From contig NZ_FNKO01000001.1 of assembly GCF_900100925.1 (NCBI RefSeq), forward strand, positions 1,798,001 to 1,862,000: a DNA stretch of 64,000 nucleotides. Reading direction: 5' to 3'. The position numbers were made by a program, and so were the translations under genes. The notes beneath the pieces were generated by a model. That model was not told where the DNA came from. It saw only the letters and a program-made list of their open reading frames with translations, and made no database searches. The DNA is from Actinopolyspora saharensis (GTDB lineage: Bacteria; Actinomycetota; Actinomycetes; Mycobacteriales; Pseudonocardiaceae). Each line of letters opens with the position of its first letter. Position 1 is the first letter of the stretch. Shown here one piece after another: positions 1 through 8,201 of this stretch.

Positions 1-816
1 ACCGTGGCCCGCCTGTCCGAGGACACCTTCCAGGTCGGCTGCAACGGTCAGCGCGACATCGCGTGGATGCGCGAGCACGCGGACGAGTCGACCACGGTGC
101 GGGACACGACCGGTGGAACCTGCTGCATCGGTCTGTGGGGGCCCTACGCCCGGGCCGTGCTGCAGTCGTTGACCGACGAGGACGTCTCCCACGAGGGGTT
201 CCGCTTCTTCCGAGCCAAAAGGCTGTTCGTGCGCGAGGTCCCGGTCACCGCGCTGCGCCTGTCCTACGTCGGTGAACTGGGCTGGGAGCTCTACACTTCG
301 GCGGATTTCGGTCTCCGGCTGTGGGACCTGCTTTCCGCCGCGGGCGCCGAGTACGGCGTCATAGCCGGAGGCAGAGGTGCTTTCAGCAACCTCCGGCTGG
401 AGAAAGGATATCGGGCCTGGGGCGGCGACATGTGGAGCGAGCACACTCCCGACGAGGCCGGACTCGCCTTCGCGGTCAAACCGGACAAGGGCGAGTTCAT
501 CGGTCGTGACGCTCTGCTTCGCCGTCGCGAGAACCCGATTCGACGCAAGTTGTGCTGTCTGTCGATCGACGACGGCACTGTGGTCATGGGGTCCGAGCCG
601 GTCTTTTCCGATCGAACCGCCCGGCAGGCCTGCGGCTTCACCACGAGCACGGGCTACGGCCACAGCATCGGGCTCAGCCTGGCCTACGCCTGGCTGCCCT
701 CGGAGTTGTCCGAGGCGGGAACTCCGGTGGAGGTTTCCTACTTCGGACGACGCCACCCCGCGACGGTGATGTCCGATCCGGTCTTCGACCCCGAGATGAA
801 ACGGATGCGCTGCTAA
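1..816 (+). CDS. C-terminal part of a dimethylglycine/sarcosine dehydrogenase-like protein (GcvT fold), 5' end outside window
   Basis: The reading frame is open from the first base, so the gene starts upstream of the window; only about 270 C-terminal residues are seen. They have the aminomethyltransferase (GcvT) fold typical of the C-terminal half of FAD-dependent dimethylglycine or sarcosine dehydrogenases: RLSYVGELGWELY near residue 86, then an RLEKGYRAWGGDM stretch near 132 and FIGRDAL near 166. In that family the flavin domain oxidises an N-methyl group and this domain passes the carbon to tetrahydrofolate. The next genes also handle folate-bound one-carbon units, which fits. The N-terminal FAD domain is not visible, so the exact substrate (dimethylglycine, sarcosine or another methylamine) is open. 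A hairpin follows the stop. Confidence 0.75.
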   Translation, partial: TVARLSEDTFQVGCNGQRDIAWMREHADESTTVRDTTGGTCCIGLWGPYARAVLQSLTDEDVSHEGFRFFRAKRLFVREVPVTALRLSYVGELGWELYTSADFGLRLWDLLSAAGAEYGVIAGGRGAFSNLRLEKGYRAWGGDMWSEHTPDEAGLAFAVKPDKGEFIGRDALLRRRENPIRRKLCCLSIDDGTVVMGSEPVFSDRTARQACGFTTSTGYGHSIGLSLAYAWLPSELSEAGTPVEVSYFGRRHPATVMSDPVFDPEMKRMRC

Positions 817-848
817 AAGCGCATCGAAACCGATCCCCCGATCGTCGT

Positions 849-876
849 CCCCACCGTCCTCCGCGAAGCGGTGGGG
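849..876 (+). terminator. Intercistronic hairpin after the dehydrogenase gene
   Basis: CCCCACCG (849-856) and CGGTGGGG (869-876) form an 8-bp GC-rich stem with a 12-base loop, 33 bases after the stop of the first gene and 40 bases before the next start. There is no T tract, so it may be a weak terminator or a processing site that lets downstream genes be expressed at a different level. Confidence 0.45.
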
Positions 877-915
877 GTGATCCGTTCAATCCGAAGATCC
901 CTTGAGGAGTCCCCC

Positions 916-2127
916 ATGAGCATCAACCCGACCCCTGCGATCCTGCAGTACCCCCGCATCCGCAAGTCGCCCTTCTTCTACGCCTCGCGCAGGCACGGGG
1001 TGGGCATGTACAGCGTGTACAACCACACCTACCACGCCAGGCACTACGGCGACCCCGTCGCCGAGTACTGGCACCTGCTGAACGGTGTGACCCTGTGGGA
1101 CGTCGGTGTCGAGCGGCAGGTCGAGATCACAGGGCCGGACGCCTTCGACTTCACCAACATGCTGGTTCCCCGTGATCTCAACAAGTGCCGGGTCGGGCAG
1201 TGCAAGTACGTGTTCATCACCTCCGAGGAGGGCGGGATCATCAACGATCCCGTACTGCTGCGGCTCGGTGAGAACCACTTCTGGCTGTCGCTGGCCGACA
1301 GCGACGTGCTCCTCTGGGCCAAGGGGCTCGCCTACAGCATGGGCATGAACGTCCAGATCAGGGAACCCGACGTGGGCCCCGTGCAGGTGCAGGGCCCCAA
1401 GTCCCGCGACGTCATGATCGACCTGTTCGGTGACTCCATCAAGGACATCCCCTACTACTACGCGGTGGACCGCGAGCTCGACGGCATGGACGTGATCGTC
1501 TCGCGGACCGGCTACACCGCCGAACTCGGTTACGAGATCTACCTGCACAACGCCAGCCGCGACGGTGTGCGCCTCTGGGAGAAGATCTGGGAGGCCGGTC
1601 GTCCCTACGACATGCAGGTGATCGGTCCCTGCCACATCCGCAGGATCGAGGCCGGCATCCTCTCCTGGGGCTGCGACATCACCTACGACACCAACCCGTT
1701 CGAGGTCGGCTACGGCTTCGAGGCGACCTGGATGGTCGACCTCAACCAGGAGGCCGACTTCATCGGCAAGTCGGCGCTGACCCGCATCTACAACGAGGGA
1801 ATCAGCCGCAGGCTGGTGGGCGTGAAGATCGGCGGTCCGGAAGTGGGCAGCTTCAACGACGGTTCGATGATCGACACCTTCCCCGTGCGGGACCCGAACG
1901 GCCTGCACATCGGGGACGTCACCTCGGCCTGCTACTCGCCGCGAGTGGAGAGCAACATCGGCTACGCCATGGTGCCGATCAGCTACCGCGAGACCGGAAC
2001 TCCGCTCGTCGTCGAGACCCAGCACGGGCCGCAGGAGGCCGTGGTGGCCGAGAAGCCCTTCCTCGACCCGAACAAGCAGATCCCCAAGCAACTCGAGCGG
2101 CAGGAAGAAGCGGCGGTGTCGAAATGA
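916..2127 (+). CDS. DmdA-like tetrahydrofolate-dependent demethylase (GcvT family)
   Basis: 403 residues, starting at ATG 916 behind GAGGAG; the open frame extends upstream without a better start. The whole length matches the GcvT/DmdA fold. From memory the N-terminal third tracks marine dimethylsulfoniopropionate demethylase DmdA closely: RIRKSP near residue 14, YSVYN near 32, LWDVGVERQVEITG near 60, NDPV near 110, and LADSDVLLWAKGLA near 124. The segment SRTGYTAELGYEIY near 196 looks more like classical GcvT than DmdA (SGWSKQGGYE as I recall it). It probably transfers a methyl group from a small methylated compound to THF; the substrate could be DMSP, a betaine or a methoxylated compound. 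It overlaps the MetF-like gene by ATGA, and Fhs follows, the arrangement known from THF-dependent demethylase operons such as ligM-metF-ligH. Confidence 0.75.
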   Translation: MSINPTPAILQYPRIRKSPFFYASRRHGVGMYSVYNHTYHARHYGDPVAEYWHLLNGVTLWDVGVERQVEITGPDAFDFTNMLVPRDLNKCRVGQCKYVFITSEEGGIINDPVLLRLGENHFWLSLADSDVLLWAKGLAYSMGMNVQIREPDVGPVQVQGPKSRDVMIDLFGDSIKDIPYYYAVDRELDGMDVIVSRTGYTAELGYEIYLHNASRDGVRLWEKIWEAGRPYDMQVIGPCHIRRIEAGILSWGCDITYDTNPFEVGYGFEATWMVDLNQEADFIGKSALTRIYNEGISRRLVGVKIGGPEVGSFNDGSMIDTFPVRDPNGLHIGDVTSACYSPRVESNIGYAMVPISYRETGTPLVVETQHGPQEAVVAEKPFLDPNKQIPKQLERQEEAAVSK

Positions 2128-2969
2128 GCACGAACGCGCGGCAACAGCTACAGCACCACCTGCGCAACGCTCGTTACGAAGTGCTGCCGTTGCGTGGAAC
2201 ACTGGAACAGGTGCAGGGGCTTCCCCCCGGCACGACGGTGACCGTGACCTCCTCGCCCTCCAAGGGGACCGAGGCCACCCTGGATCTCGCGGCCAGGCTG
2301 CGCGGTTCGGGGATGCACGTGGTCCCGCACCTGGCGGCGCGGCTCGTCCGGGACAGCGCGCACCTCGACGAGCTGCTGTCCAGGATCGAGGCCCTGGGGC
2401 TCACCGAAGTGTTCGTGATCGCCGGTGACGCGGACAACCCCGCAGGCAGGTTCACCGACGCGCTCTCCCTGCTCCGGGGCATGGAGGAGATCGGCAACAG
2501 GCCGCACCGGGTGGGCATCACCGGTTACCCCGAACCGCACTCCTTCATCTCGGACCAGATGACGATCCAGGCCACCGACGAGAAGGCGCGGTACGCGGAC
2601 TACATCGTCTCGCAGATCTGCTACGACCCGAACACGATCGCCTCGTGGGTCAAGACCATGCGGGCCAGGGGGGTGACCCTTCCGGTCTACATCGGGGCTC
2701 CCGGCTCCATCGATCCGAGCAAGTTGCTGCGGATCTCGATGAAGATCGGGCTGGGCCAGTCCATGAGATTCCTGCGCAAGCAGCACGGGGTGGTCGGGAA
2801 ACTGCTCACCCGCTACACCCCGGAGAACTTGTTCGACGAGCTCTCCCCCTACCTCGTGAACCCGGACTACAACATCGCCGGTTGCCACTTGTTCACCTTC
2901 AACGAGATCGCCAAGACCAGGCAGTGGGCCATGGAAACGGCCGACCGCTTGCAGGAGGTGCCCGCATGA
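2124..2969 (+). CDS. Divergent methylenetetrahydrofolate reductase (MetF-like)
   Basis: 281 residues, start ATG overlapping the previous stop (ATGA), indicating translational coupling. The protein has the MetF TIM-barrel pattern: VTSSPSKGTEATLD near residue 42, VFVIAGDADNPAG near 95, and GITGYPEPHSF near 132 followed by a DYIVSQICYD strand near 158. Compared with E. coli MetF the motif after GYPE is PHSF rather than the usual HPEA. In demethylase operons this enzyme interconverts 5-methyl-THF and 5,10-methylene-THF using FAD and a reduced nucleotide, so it would oxidise the methyl-THF made by the upstream demethylase. That direction is inferred from context. It is unlikely to be the biosynthetic MetF of methionine synthesis. 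Confidence 0.75.
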   Translation: MSTNARQQLQHHLRNARYEVLPLRGTLEQVQGLPPGTTVTVTSSPSKGTEATLDLAARLRGSGMHVVPHLAARLVRDSAHLDELLSRIEALGLTEVFVIAGDADNPAGRFTDALSLLRGMEEIGNRPHRVGITGYPEPHSFISDQMTIQATDEKARYADYIVSQICYDPNTIASWVKTMRARGVTLPVYIGAPGSIDPSKLLRISMKIGLGQSMRFLRKQHGVVGKLLTRYTPENLFDELSPYLVNPDYNIAGCHLFTFNEIAKTRQWAMETADRLQEVPA

Positions 2970-4663
2970 ACATGCCGTCCGATCTGGACATCTCGCGGTC
3001 CTCCCCGCGCAGATCGCTGGAGGAGATCGCCGGGCAGTTGGGGCTGGCTCCTCACCTGCTCGAACCGTACGGCCGGGACGTGGCCAAGGTTTCCCTGGAC
3101 GCCCTCGAGGAGGCCGGTACGGAGAACCGTGCCAAGTACGTCCTGGTATCGGCCATCACGCCCACTCCGCTGGGGGAGGGCAAAACGACCACGACCGTCG
3201 GGCTCGGCCAGGCGCTGCGCCACCTGGGCAAGACCTCGGCGGTGACGGTCCGCCAGCCCTCCATGGGTCCCACCTTCGGCATCAAGGGCGGCGCAGCGGG
3301 CGGTGGCTACAGCCAGGTCGTGCCGATGGAGGCGCTGAACCTGCATCTCACCGGGGACATGCACGCGGTCACCGCCGCCAACAACATGCTGGCGGCGATG
3401 GTGGACAACCACCTGCACAAGGGGAACCGGCTGGGGCTGGATCCACGTCGCATCACCTGGCGGAGGGTCACCGACGTCAACGACAGGGATCTGCGCAACA
3501 TCGTGACCGGACTGGGCGGCAACGACGACGGCTCACCGCACCAGACGGGTTTCGACATCACCGCGGCGAGCGAGGTGATGGCGGTGCTCGCGCTGTCCAC
3601 CTCGTTGCACGACATGCGTGCCCGGCTCGGACGAATCGTGATCGGCTACACCTACGACGGCGAGCCGGTCACCGCCGAGCAGCTCGGCGCGGCCGGAGCC
3701 ATGGCGGTGATCATGCGCGAGGCCATCAAGCCCAATCTGATGCAGACGGTGGAGAACACGCCCGTACTGGTGCACGCGGGCCCGTTCGGCAACATCGCCC
3801 ACGGGAACTCCTCGATCGTGGCCGACCGGATAGCCAGCAGGTGTGCCGACTACGTGGTCACCGAAGCGGGGTTCGGCGCCGACATGGGGGCCGAGCGGTT
3901 CTTCAACATCAAGTGCCGCAACTCCGGGCTCCGCCCGGACGCCGCCGTGCTGGTGGCCACCGTGCGCGCGCTCAAGGCTCACTCCGGTCGCTTCCGCGTG
4001 GTGGCGGGCAAGGACCTTCCGGAGGAGATGCTGGCCGAGAATCCCGACGACGTGCTGGCCGGAGCGGCGAACCTGCGCAAGCAGATCGACAACCTCCGGT
4101 TGCACGGTGTCTCCCCGGTGGTGGCGGTCAACGCCTTTCCGTCCGACCACGCCAGTGAGCACCAGGCGATCCGCGACGTCGCCGAGCAGGCCGGGGCCAG
4201 GGTGGCGATCAGCACCCACTTCAGCGACGGTGGCAAGGGGGCGGTCGAGCTCGCCGAGGCGGTCGCCGAAGCCGCCGAGGAGCCGAGTCGCTTCGAGCTG
4301 CTCTATCCCGACTCGGCCGACCTGCGGAGCAAGATCGAGACCATCGCCACTCGGGTCTACGGAGCCGAGGACGTCTCGTACGAGCCCGCCGCGGCGAAAG
4401 CGCTGAAGAGCTACACTGAGAACGGCTTCGGTTCGTTGCCCGTCTGCATCGCCAAGACGCATCTGTCGCTGAGCTCGAATCCGAGTCTGCTCGGAGCCCC
4501 GACCGGGTGGACATTGCCCGTACGCGATGTCCGCGCCTCGGTCGGAGCCGGGTTCGTGTACCCGATCTGCGGTGACATCCGCACCATGCCGGGGCTCAGC
4601 TCCCGTCCGGCCGCGGAACGGATCGACATCGACGATCGCGGTGAGGTCGTCGGATTGAGCTGA
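2966..4663 (+). CDS. fhs: Formate--tetrahydrofolate ligase (10-formyl-THF synthetase)
   Basis: 565 residues, the usual Fhs length. Starts at ATG 2966, overlapping the MetF-like stop by ATGA and preceded by AGGAGG. The frame is open further upstream, but that part is only the shadow of the MetF-like gene. The P-loop TPLGEGKTTTTVGLGQ lies near residue 67, followed by RQPSMGPTFGIKGGAAGGGY near 94, a hallmark of the family. It couples formate, ATP and THF to 10-formyl-THF, or runs in reverse to release formate and make ATP. With the demethylase and MetF it completes a route from a methyl donor through folate intermediates toward formate; a methylene-THF dehydrogenase/cyclohydrolase (FolD) is not in the window and would have to be supplied from elsewhere. 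Confidence 0.95.
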   Translation: MNMPSDLDISRSSPRRSLEEIAGQLGLAPHLLEPYGRDVAKVSLDALEEAGTENRAKYVLVSAITPTPLGEGKTTTTVGLGQALRHLGKTSAVTVRQPSMGPTFGIKGGAAGGGYSQVVPMEALNLHLTGDMHAVTAANNMLAAMVDNHLHKGNRLGLDPRRITWRRVTDVNDRDLRNIVTGLGGNDDGSPHQTGFDITAASEVMAVLALSTSLHDMRARLGRIVIGYTYDGEPVTAEQLGAAGAMAVIMREAIKPNLMQTVENTPVLVHAGPFGNIAHGNSSIVADRIASRCADYVVTEAGFGADMGAERFFNIKCRNSGLRPDAAVLVATVRALKAHSGRFRVVAGKDLPEEMLAENPDDVLAGAANLRKQIDNLRLHGVSPVVAVNAFPSDHASEHQAIRDVAEQAGARVAISTHFSDGGKGAVELAEAVAEAAEEPSRFELLYPDSADLRSKIETIATRVYGAEDVSYEPAAAKALKSYTENGFGSLPVCIAKTHLSLSSNPSLLGAPTGWTLPVRDVRASVGAGFVYPICGDIRTMPGLSSRPAAERIDIDDRGEVVGLS

Positions 4664-4680
4664 ACGCCGCCCGCCCCGCA

Positions 4681-4716
4681 CCGCACCGATCACGACTGCT
4701 CGTCGGGTCGGTGCGG
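4681..4716 (+). terminator. Hairpin terminator after fhs; AT-richer gap to 5000
   Basis: CCGCACCGA (4681-4689) pairs with TCGGTGCGG (4708-4716), 18 bases after the fhs stop. It closes the one-carbon operon. The rest of the gap to 5000 (about 280 bases) is unusually AT-rich around 4818-4880 and holds no supported gene; its right end carries the inverted repeat described for the luxR-type gene. Confidence 0.55.
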
Positions 4717-4944
4717 TGGTGCGAGGTGGCCGACCACGGTACTGCGGGGAACACGCGTCGATGTTTCCGGACTCCCGACAACGGGACCGAAAAGCGACTG
4801 CTCTTCGCAACAGGCGGCCAAAAATATTTCCGAATTTTTTTCGTTTTGAATTCTCACACCATCGTGTCAAATACTTCGTTCCCGCGCAACCGAAGCAGCA
4901 CACGGGCACGTTTTCTCTTCACTTCTCACCTGTCGGACACTTCT

Positions 4945-5006
4945 ACTTGATCATTTCAGTGAAAAGACGTCCCACGTCGGGACGCCCACCGAGATGTTGA
5001 TCAAGT
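4945..5006 (-). terminator. Nested inverted repeat at the 3' end of the LuxR-type gene
   Basis: Outer arms ACTTGATCA (4945-4953) and TGATCAAGT (4998-5006) enclose an inner hairpin CGTCCC-acgtc-GGGACG (4968-4984). The outer right arm overlaps the stop codon of the minus-strand LuxR-type gene. It can act as a terminator or as a 3' stability element of that mRNA. Confidence 0.4.
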
Positions 5007-5426
5007 TTCCCTGCTCTCGTCCAGCGCCGTGATCGCGGCAGAAGTGCGGTCCGTGACCCCCAACTTGGTGAATATACCGTGCAGGTGATTTTTCACCGTC
5101 CGCTCCGATATCGCCAGCGAGCGCGCGATCTGACGATTGGACCTGCCACGCACCAAGTGGTCGAGGACCTCTCCCTCCCGCTGGGTCAGCCGATCGAGCC
5201 CGGACGACTCGGACTTCACGACCTCCTCGTCCCCGTCCTGGTCCTCCCCCTGGGTCTCGGCCAGCCTCACCCGCAGCGTGACCAGCTGGTTGATCTGGTC
5301 GACCAGATGATCCAAGGCCTCCGAGTGCTCCATGGCCTCGCGCAGCATCGCCGTGATTGCCGAATCGAGTGCCTTCCGGTAAGAATCGATCATGAAATGA
5401 CTCCCGCCACTCTCCACCATTGCCAC
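5001..5426 (-). CDS. Short LuxR-family transcriptional regulator
   Basis: 141 residues from a GTG at 5426; a second plausible start is ATG at 5393 (130 residues), which has GGGAG at 7-base spacing. The N-terminal half is acidic and probably helical with no recognisable receiver or sensor domain. The C-terminal part (about 79-135) is a LuxR/GerE helix-turn-helix: LTQREGEVLDHLVRGRSNRQIA, then SERTVKNHLHGIFTKLGV. It is transcribed away from the glutamate decarboxylase gene and toward the fhs operon, so it may regulate either neighbour or itself. A CRP-like palindrome lies just upstream. The signal it responds to is unknown. Confidence 0.8.
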   Translation of the reverse strand: MAMVESGGSHFMIDSYRKALDSAITAMLREAMEHSEALDHLVDQINQLVTLRVRLAETQGEDQDGDEEVVKSESSGLDRLTQREGEVLDHLVRGRSNRQIARSLAISERTVKNHLHGIFTKLGVTDRTSAAITALDESRET

Positions 5427-5468
5427 CTATCGACCTGACGGTCCCCTACTGACGCTTCGAGCCACAGA

Positions 5469-5484
5469 AGTGATCTCGGTCACT
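5469..5484. promoter_or_regulatory. CRP-like palindrome between luxR-type gene and glutamate decarboxylase
   Basis: AGTGA-TCTCGG-TCACT matches the GTGA-N6-TCAC layout of CRP-family operators, with symmetry extended to AAGTGA/TCACTT (5468-5485). It sits 43 bases upstream of the longest luxR start. A second site with the same layout lies before pxpA. The rest of the 303-base gap (5427-5729) has a short CCTATG/CATAGG repeat (5652-5683) and otherwise nothing I can name. Confidence 0.45.
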
Positions 5485-5729
5485 TTTGAGCCCGGGGCCG
5501 GATCGACCGCCATCCTGGTTGTCGTCACGCCGGAGGCAACATTCCACCTCACCGGGAGCGATTTAGCACTTCTGTTCATGGAATTCGTACTAACGGACCA
5601 TTAAAGCCAACCTTCATTCCAGCCCGTGATCAACCGGAGTGGAACCTTCCTCCTATGGGCTCGCACGGCCCTGCCGACATAGGTTTCGGAAAGTCGGTAC
5701 AACGACAACTCGATTCCTAGGAGATGAAC

Positions 5730-7025
5730 ATGTCGGGTAGGCCGGCGGTCAGCCGACCTGGCACACCAGCTTCCACACAGGTACCGCCAGGCGAATTGCC
5801 CGAACACGGCAGGGAGGCCTCCGCCGCGGCGGATGTGCTCAGGAAGCGCATGGGGGGTGACACACCACCCGCGATGAACCTCGCCACCTTCCTGGCCACG
5901 TCCTACGAGCCTGAAGTCGCCCAGTTGTTCAACGAATACCTCGAATACAACCTGGTCGACCGGGACCAGTACCCCGCGGCGACCGAGATCGAGCAGCAGT
6001 GCGTGCGGATCCTCGGAGGACTGTGGAGCGGCGATCCCAAGAGCGTGGTCGGAGGTGCCACCACCGGTTCCAGCGAGGCCGCGTTACTCGCGGGGACTTC
6101 CCTGCTGCGCAGGTGGGAGCACAACTCCCGCCCCCGGGGAGGTAACGCTCGACCGAACCTGGTCTTCGGCTCCAACGCGCACGTCTGCTGGCACAAGTTC
6201 TGCCGGCACTGGAACGTCGAACCCCGTGTCGTCCCGGTGGGGGAGCAGGCACTGCACCTGACCCCCGAGTCGGTGACCGAGCTGTGCGACGAGAACACCA
6301 TAGGTGTGGTCGGCGTCCTCGGATCCACCATAGACGGCAGCTACGAACCGATCGCCGAGATCGCCACAGCCCTCGACGAGCTCGCCGACTCGAGCGGTGT
6401 CGACGTGCCGTTGCACATCGACGCGGCTTCCGGCGGTTTCGTGGCACCGTTCCTCGACCCCGAGCTGGACTGGGACTTCCGGCTGCCCCGGGTGCAGTCC
6501 ATCAACGCATCCGGGCACAAGTACGGTCTGGTCCCCCCTGGACTGGGTTGGATGCTCTGGAGGAACCGCCAGGCGCGCACCGGATGGTTGGACTTCCGGA
6601 CGAACTATCTGGGCAGCACGCGCACGCATCACGAGTTGACCTTCTCGCGCTCCGCCGCTCCGGTGGTGGTGCAGTACTACAACTTCGTCCGACTCGGTTT
6701 CGAGGGCTACCGCGCCACGCACGCGCGCAGCCGCGAGATCGCGGCGATGCTGGCCGACGCACTGGCCGAGACGGGGCCGTTCGACATACTCGGAGACGGC
6801 CGCCAGCTTCCTGTGGTGGCTCTTCGACTCCGGGACCACGTGCAGTGGAAGCTGCACGAGCTGTCCGACTACCTGGGCCAGCTGGGCTGGTCCGTTCCCG
6901 TCTACGCACTTCCGCCCGACATGGAGGACACGGACGTGCTGCGTGTGGTGGTGCGTGACGACATGACCCGCGAAAAGGCCGAGAGCCTGCTGAAGAGCGT
7001 GCGGAGTTTCGTCACCGGCCCCTGA
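5730..7025 (+). CDS. gad: Glutamate decarboxylase family PLP enzyme
   Basis: 431 residues from ATG 5730, chosen because AGGAG ends 6 bases upstream; the in-frame ATG at 5724 abuts the Shine-Dalgarno. Group II decarboxylase with PLP landmarks: GGATTGSSEAALLAG near residue 106, LGSTIDGSYEPI near 197, HIDAASGGFVAPF near 231, and the Schiff-base lysine in INASGHKYGL near 262. These match glutamate decarboxylases, which make GABA and CO2 from glutamate and consume a proton. It is slightly shorter than E. coli GadB (466). The next genes are a nitrilase-family hydrolase and, further on, 5-oxoprolinase, which makes glutamate; a route from oxoproline to GABA is a reasonable inference. An aspartate-specific decarboxylase is a weaker alternative. 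Confidence 0.88.
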   Translation: MSGRPAVSRPGTPASTQVPPGELPEHGREASAAADVLRKRMGGDTPPAMNLATFLATSYEPEVAQLFNEYLEYNLVDRDQYPAATEIEQQCVRILGGLWSGDPKSVVGGATTGSSEAALLAGTSLLRRWEHNSRPRGGNARPNLVFGSNAHVCWHKFCRHWNVEPRVVPVGEQALHLTPESVTELCDENTIGVVGVLGSTIDGSYEPIAEIATALDELADSSGVDVPLHIDAASGGFVAPFLDPELDWDFRLPRVQSINASGHKYGLVPPGLGWMLWRNRQARTGWLDFRTNYLGSTRTHHELTFSRSAAPVVVQYYNFVRLGFEGYRATHARSREIAAMLADALAETGPFDILGDGRQLPVVALRLRDHVQWKLHELSDYLGQLGWSVPVYALPPDMEDTDVLRVVVRDDMTREKAESLLKSVRSFVTGP

Positions 7026-7185
7026 GCTCACCACAGTTTCTCCGTGGTCGCCCCGCCCCGTTACCAGAAGGGACGTGTACCGGAAGTCCTCAGCGCAACG
7101 GGAGTTCGCCCGACCACGTCGAGTTTCCGGAGCTCGCACAGCGCTCCGGACCGTTTCGAACACCAACCGGATGAAAGGAGCGGCA

Positions 7186-8118
7186 ATGTCGCCGATCCGT
7201 GCCGTCTGTAGGCTCAACAGCCAGGAACCTCCCTACGCGGGGAGTGGACTGCGCCTGGGAATCTTCCAAGCCGAGAACCCGGTGGGAACTCCGGAGGCGG
7301 TCGAGAAGAACCTGCGGCGGCTGCACGAGGCCGTTCGCATGGCGAGCACGTACCGCTGCCAGCTGACGGTCTTCCCCGAGTGCTACGTCACCGGTTACGC
7401 CCTGAGCCCTGAGGAGTGCCAGCAGCTGGCCGAGCCCAGCTCGGGCAACACCGTCTCCACGGCCCGCGAACTGTCCCTGCGTCACGAAACGGCCATCGCG
7501 CTGCCCTACGTGGAACGCGCTGCCCGCGGCACCGTGCACGACTCGATCGCGCTGGTCTCCGACGGCGAGCTCGTCGCCAACTACCGCAAAACCCACCTCT
7601 ACGGTGCCGCCGAACGCGCCAACTTCACGGCAGGTACCGAACTCCCACCCGTGTGCAAGATCAACCAGTACCCGGTGGGGCTGTTGAACTGCTACGAGTG
7701 CGAGTTCCCCCCGCTGTACCAGAACCTGGTGCAGCGCGGGGCCGGTCTCGTGGTCGGCCCCACGGCCGCGGATCAGCACTTCGTGCTGCACGACGGAACA
7801 CCGACGCAAGTCCCCTACCCGGACGCCACGGAGCACATCATCCCGGCCATGGCCTCGGTGTGGCGCGTCTTCGTCGCCTACGCCAATCGACGCGGCTGGG
7901 AGAGCACGGAACGCGGGCACTGGCAGTACCGCGGCAACTCCGGAGTGTGGGCACCGGACGGAAGTGCGCTGGTGACGGCAGGCCCCGAGGAGCGCGCGGT
8001 GGACTCACTGCTGGTCAGCGACTGCGTTCCGGATCGCATACCTCCGTTCAGCCCGGAAGGTGACCACTACAGCGATCTCCGGGTCTCCCTCCGGGAGGAA
8101 CTGTTGCCCGCCACCTGA
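7186..8118 (+). CDS. Nitrilase-superfamily carbon-nitrogen hydrolase
   Basis: 310 residues from ATG 7186, preceded by AAGGAG at 6 bases. The Glu-Lys-Cys triad is visible: Glu in FPECYVTGY near residue 62, Lys in NYRKTHLYG near 132, and Cys in LLNCYECEFP near 167. Family members hydrolyse amides or carbamoyl groups and act as cytoplasmic oligomers. The sequence resembles aliphatic or stereoselective amidases more than true nitrilases, but I cannot assign the substrate. It lies 160 bases after glutamate decarboxylase on the same strand and faces the oxoprolinase genes, so an amide of glutamate, GABA or a related lactam product is a reasonable guess only. A strong hairpin follows. Confidence 0.82.
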   Translation: MSPIRAVCRLNSQEPPYAGSGLRLGIFQAENPVGTPEAVEKNLRRLHEAVRMASTYRCQLTVFPECYVTGYALSPEECQQLAEPSSGNTVSTARELSLRHETAIALPYVERAARGTVHDSIALVSDGELVANYRKTHLYGAAERANFTAGTELPPVCKINQYPVGLLNCYECEFPPLYQNLVQRGAGLVVGPTAADQHFVLHDGTPTQVPYPDATEHIIPAMASVWRVFVAYANRRGWESTERGHWQYRGNSGVWAPDGSALVTAGPEERAVDSLLVSDCVPDRIPPFSPEGDHYSDLRVSLREELLPAT

Positions 8119-8126
8119 TCGGTGCG

Positions 8127-8169
8127 GGGCGCCCCGGGCCGAGCTACTCCGGCCGGACCGGGGGCGCCC
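8127..8169. terminator. Bidirectional hairpin between the amidase and pxpA
   Basis: GGGCGCCCCGG (8127-8137) pairs with CCGGGGGCGCCC (8158-8169) with one bulged G. It lies between two convergent genes and can stop transcription from both sides. Confidence 0.55.
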
Positions 8170-8201
8170 GACTGACGGAAGTCGCTGACAGGCGTGCCTT
8201 T

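Noticed and set aside
886..2202. 438-codon minus-strand frame opposite the DmdA-like gene
   Set aside because: It is a high-GC shadow frame: Val/His/Asp-rich, no ribosome site, and the opposite strand encodes a recognised protein with coupled neighbours.
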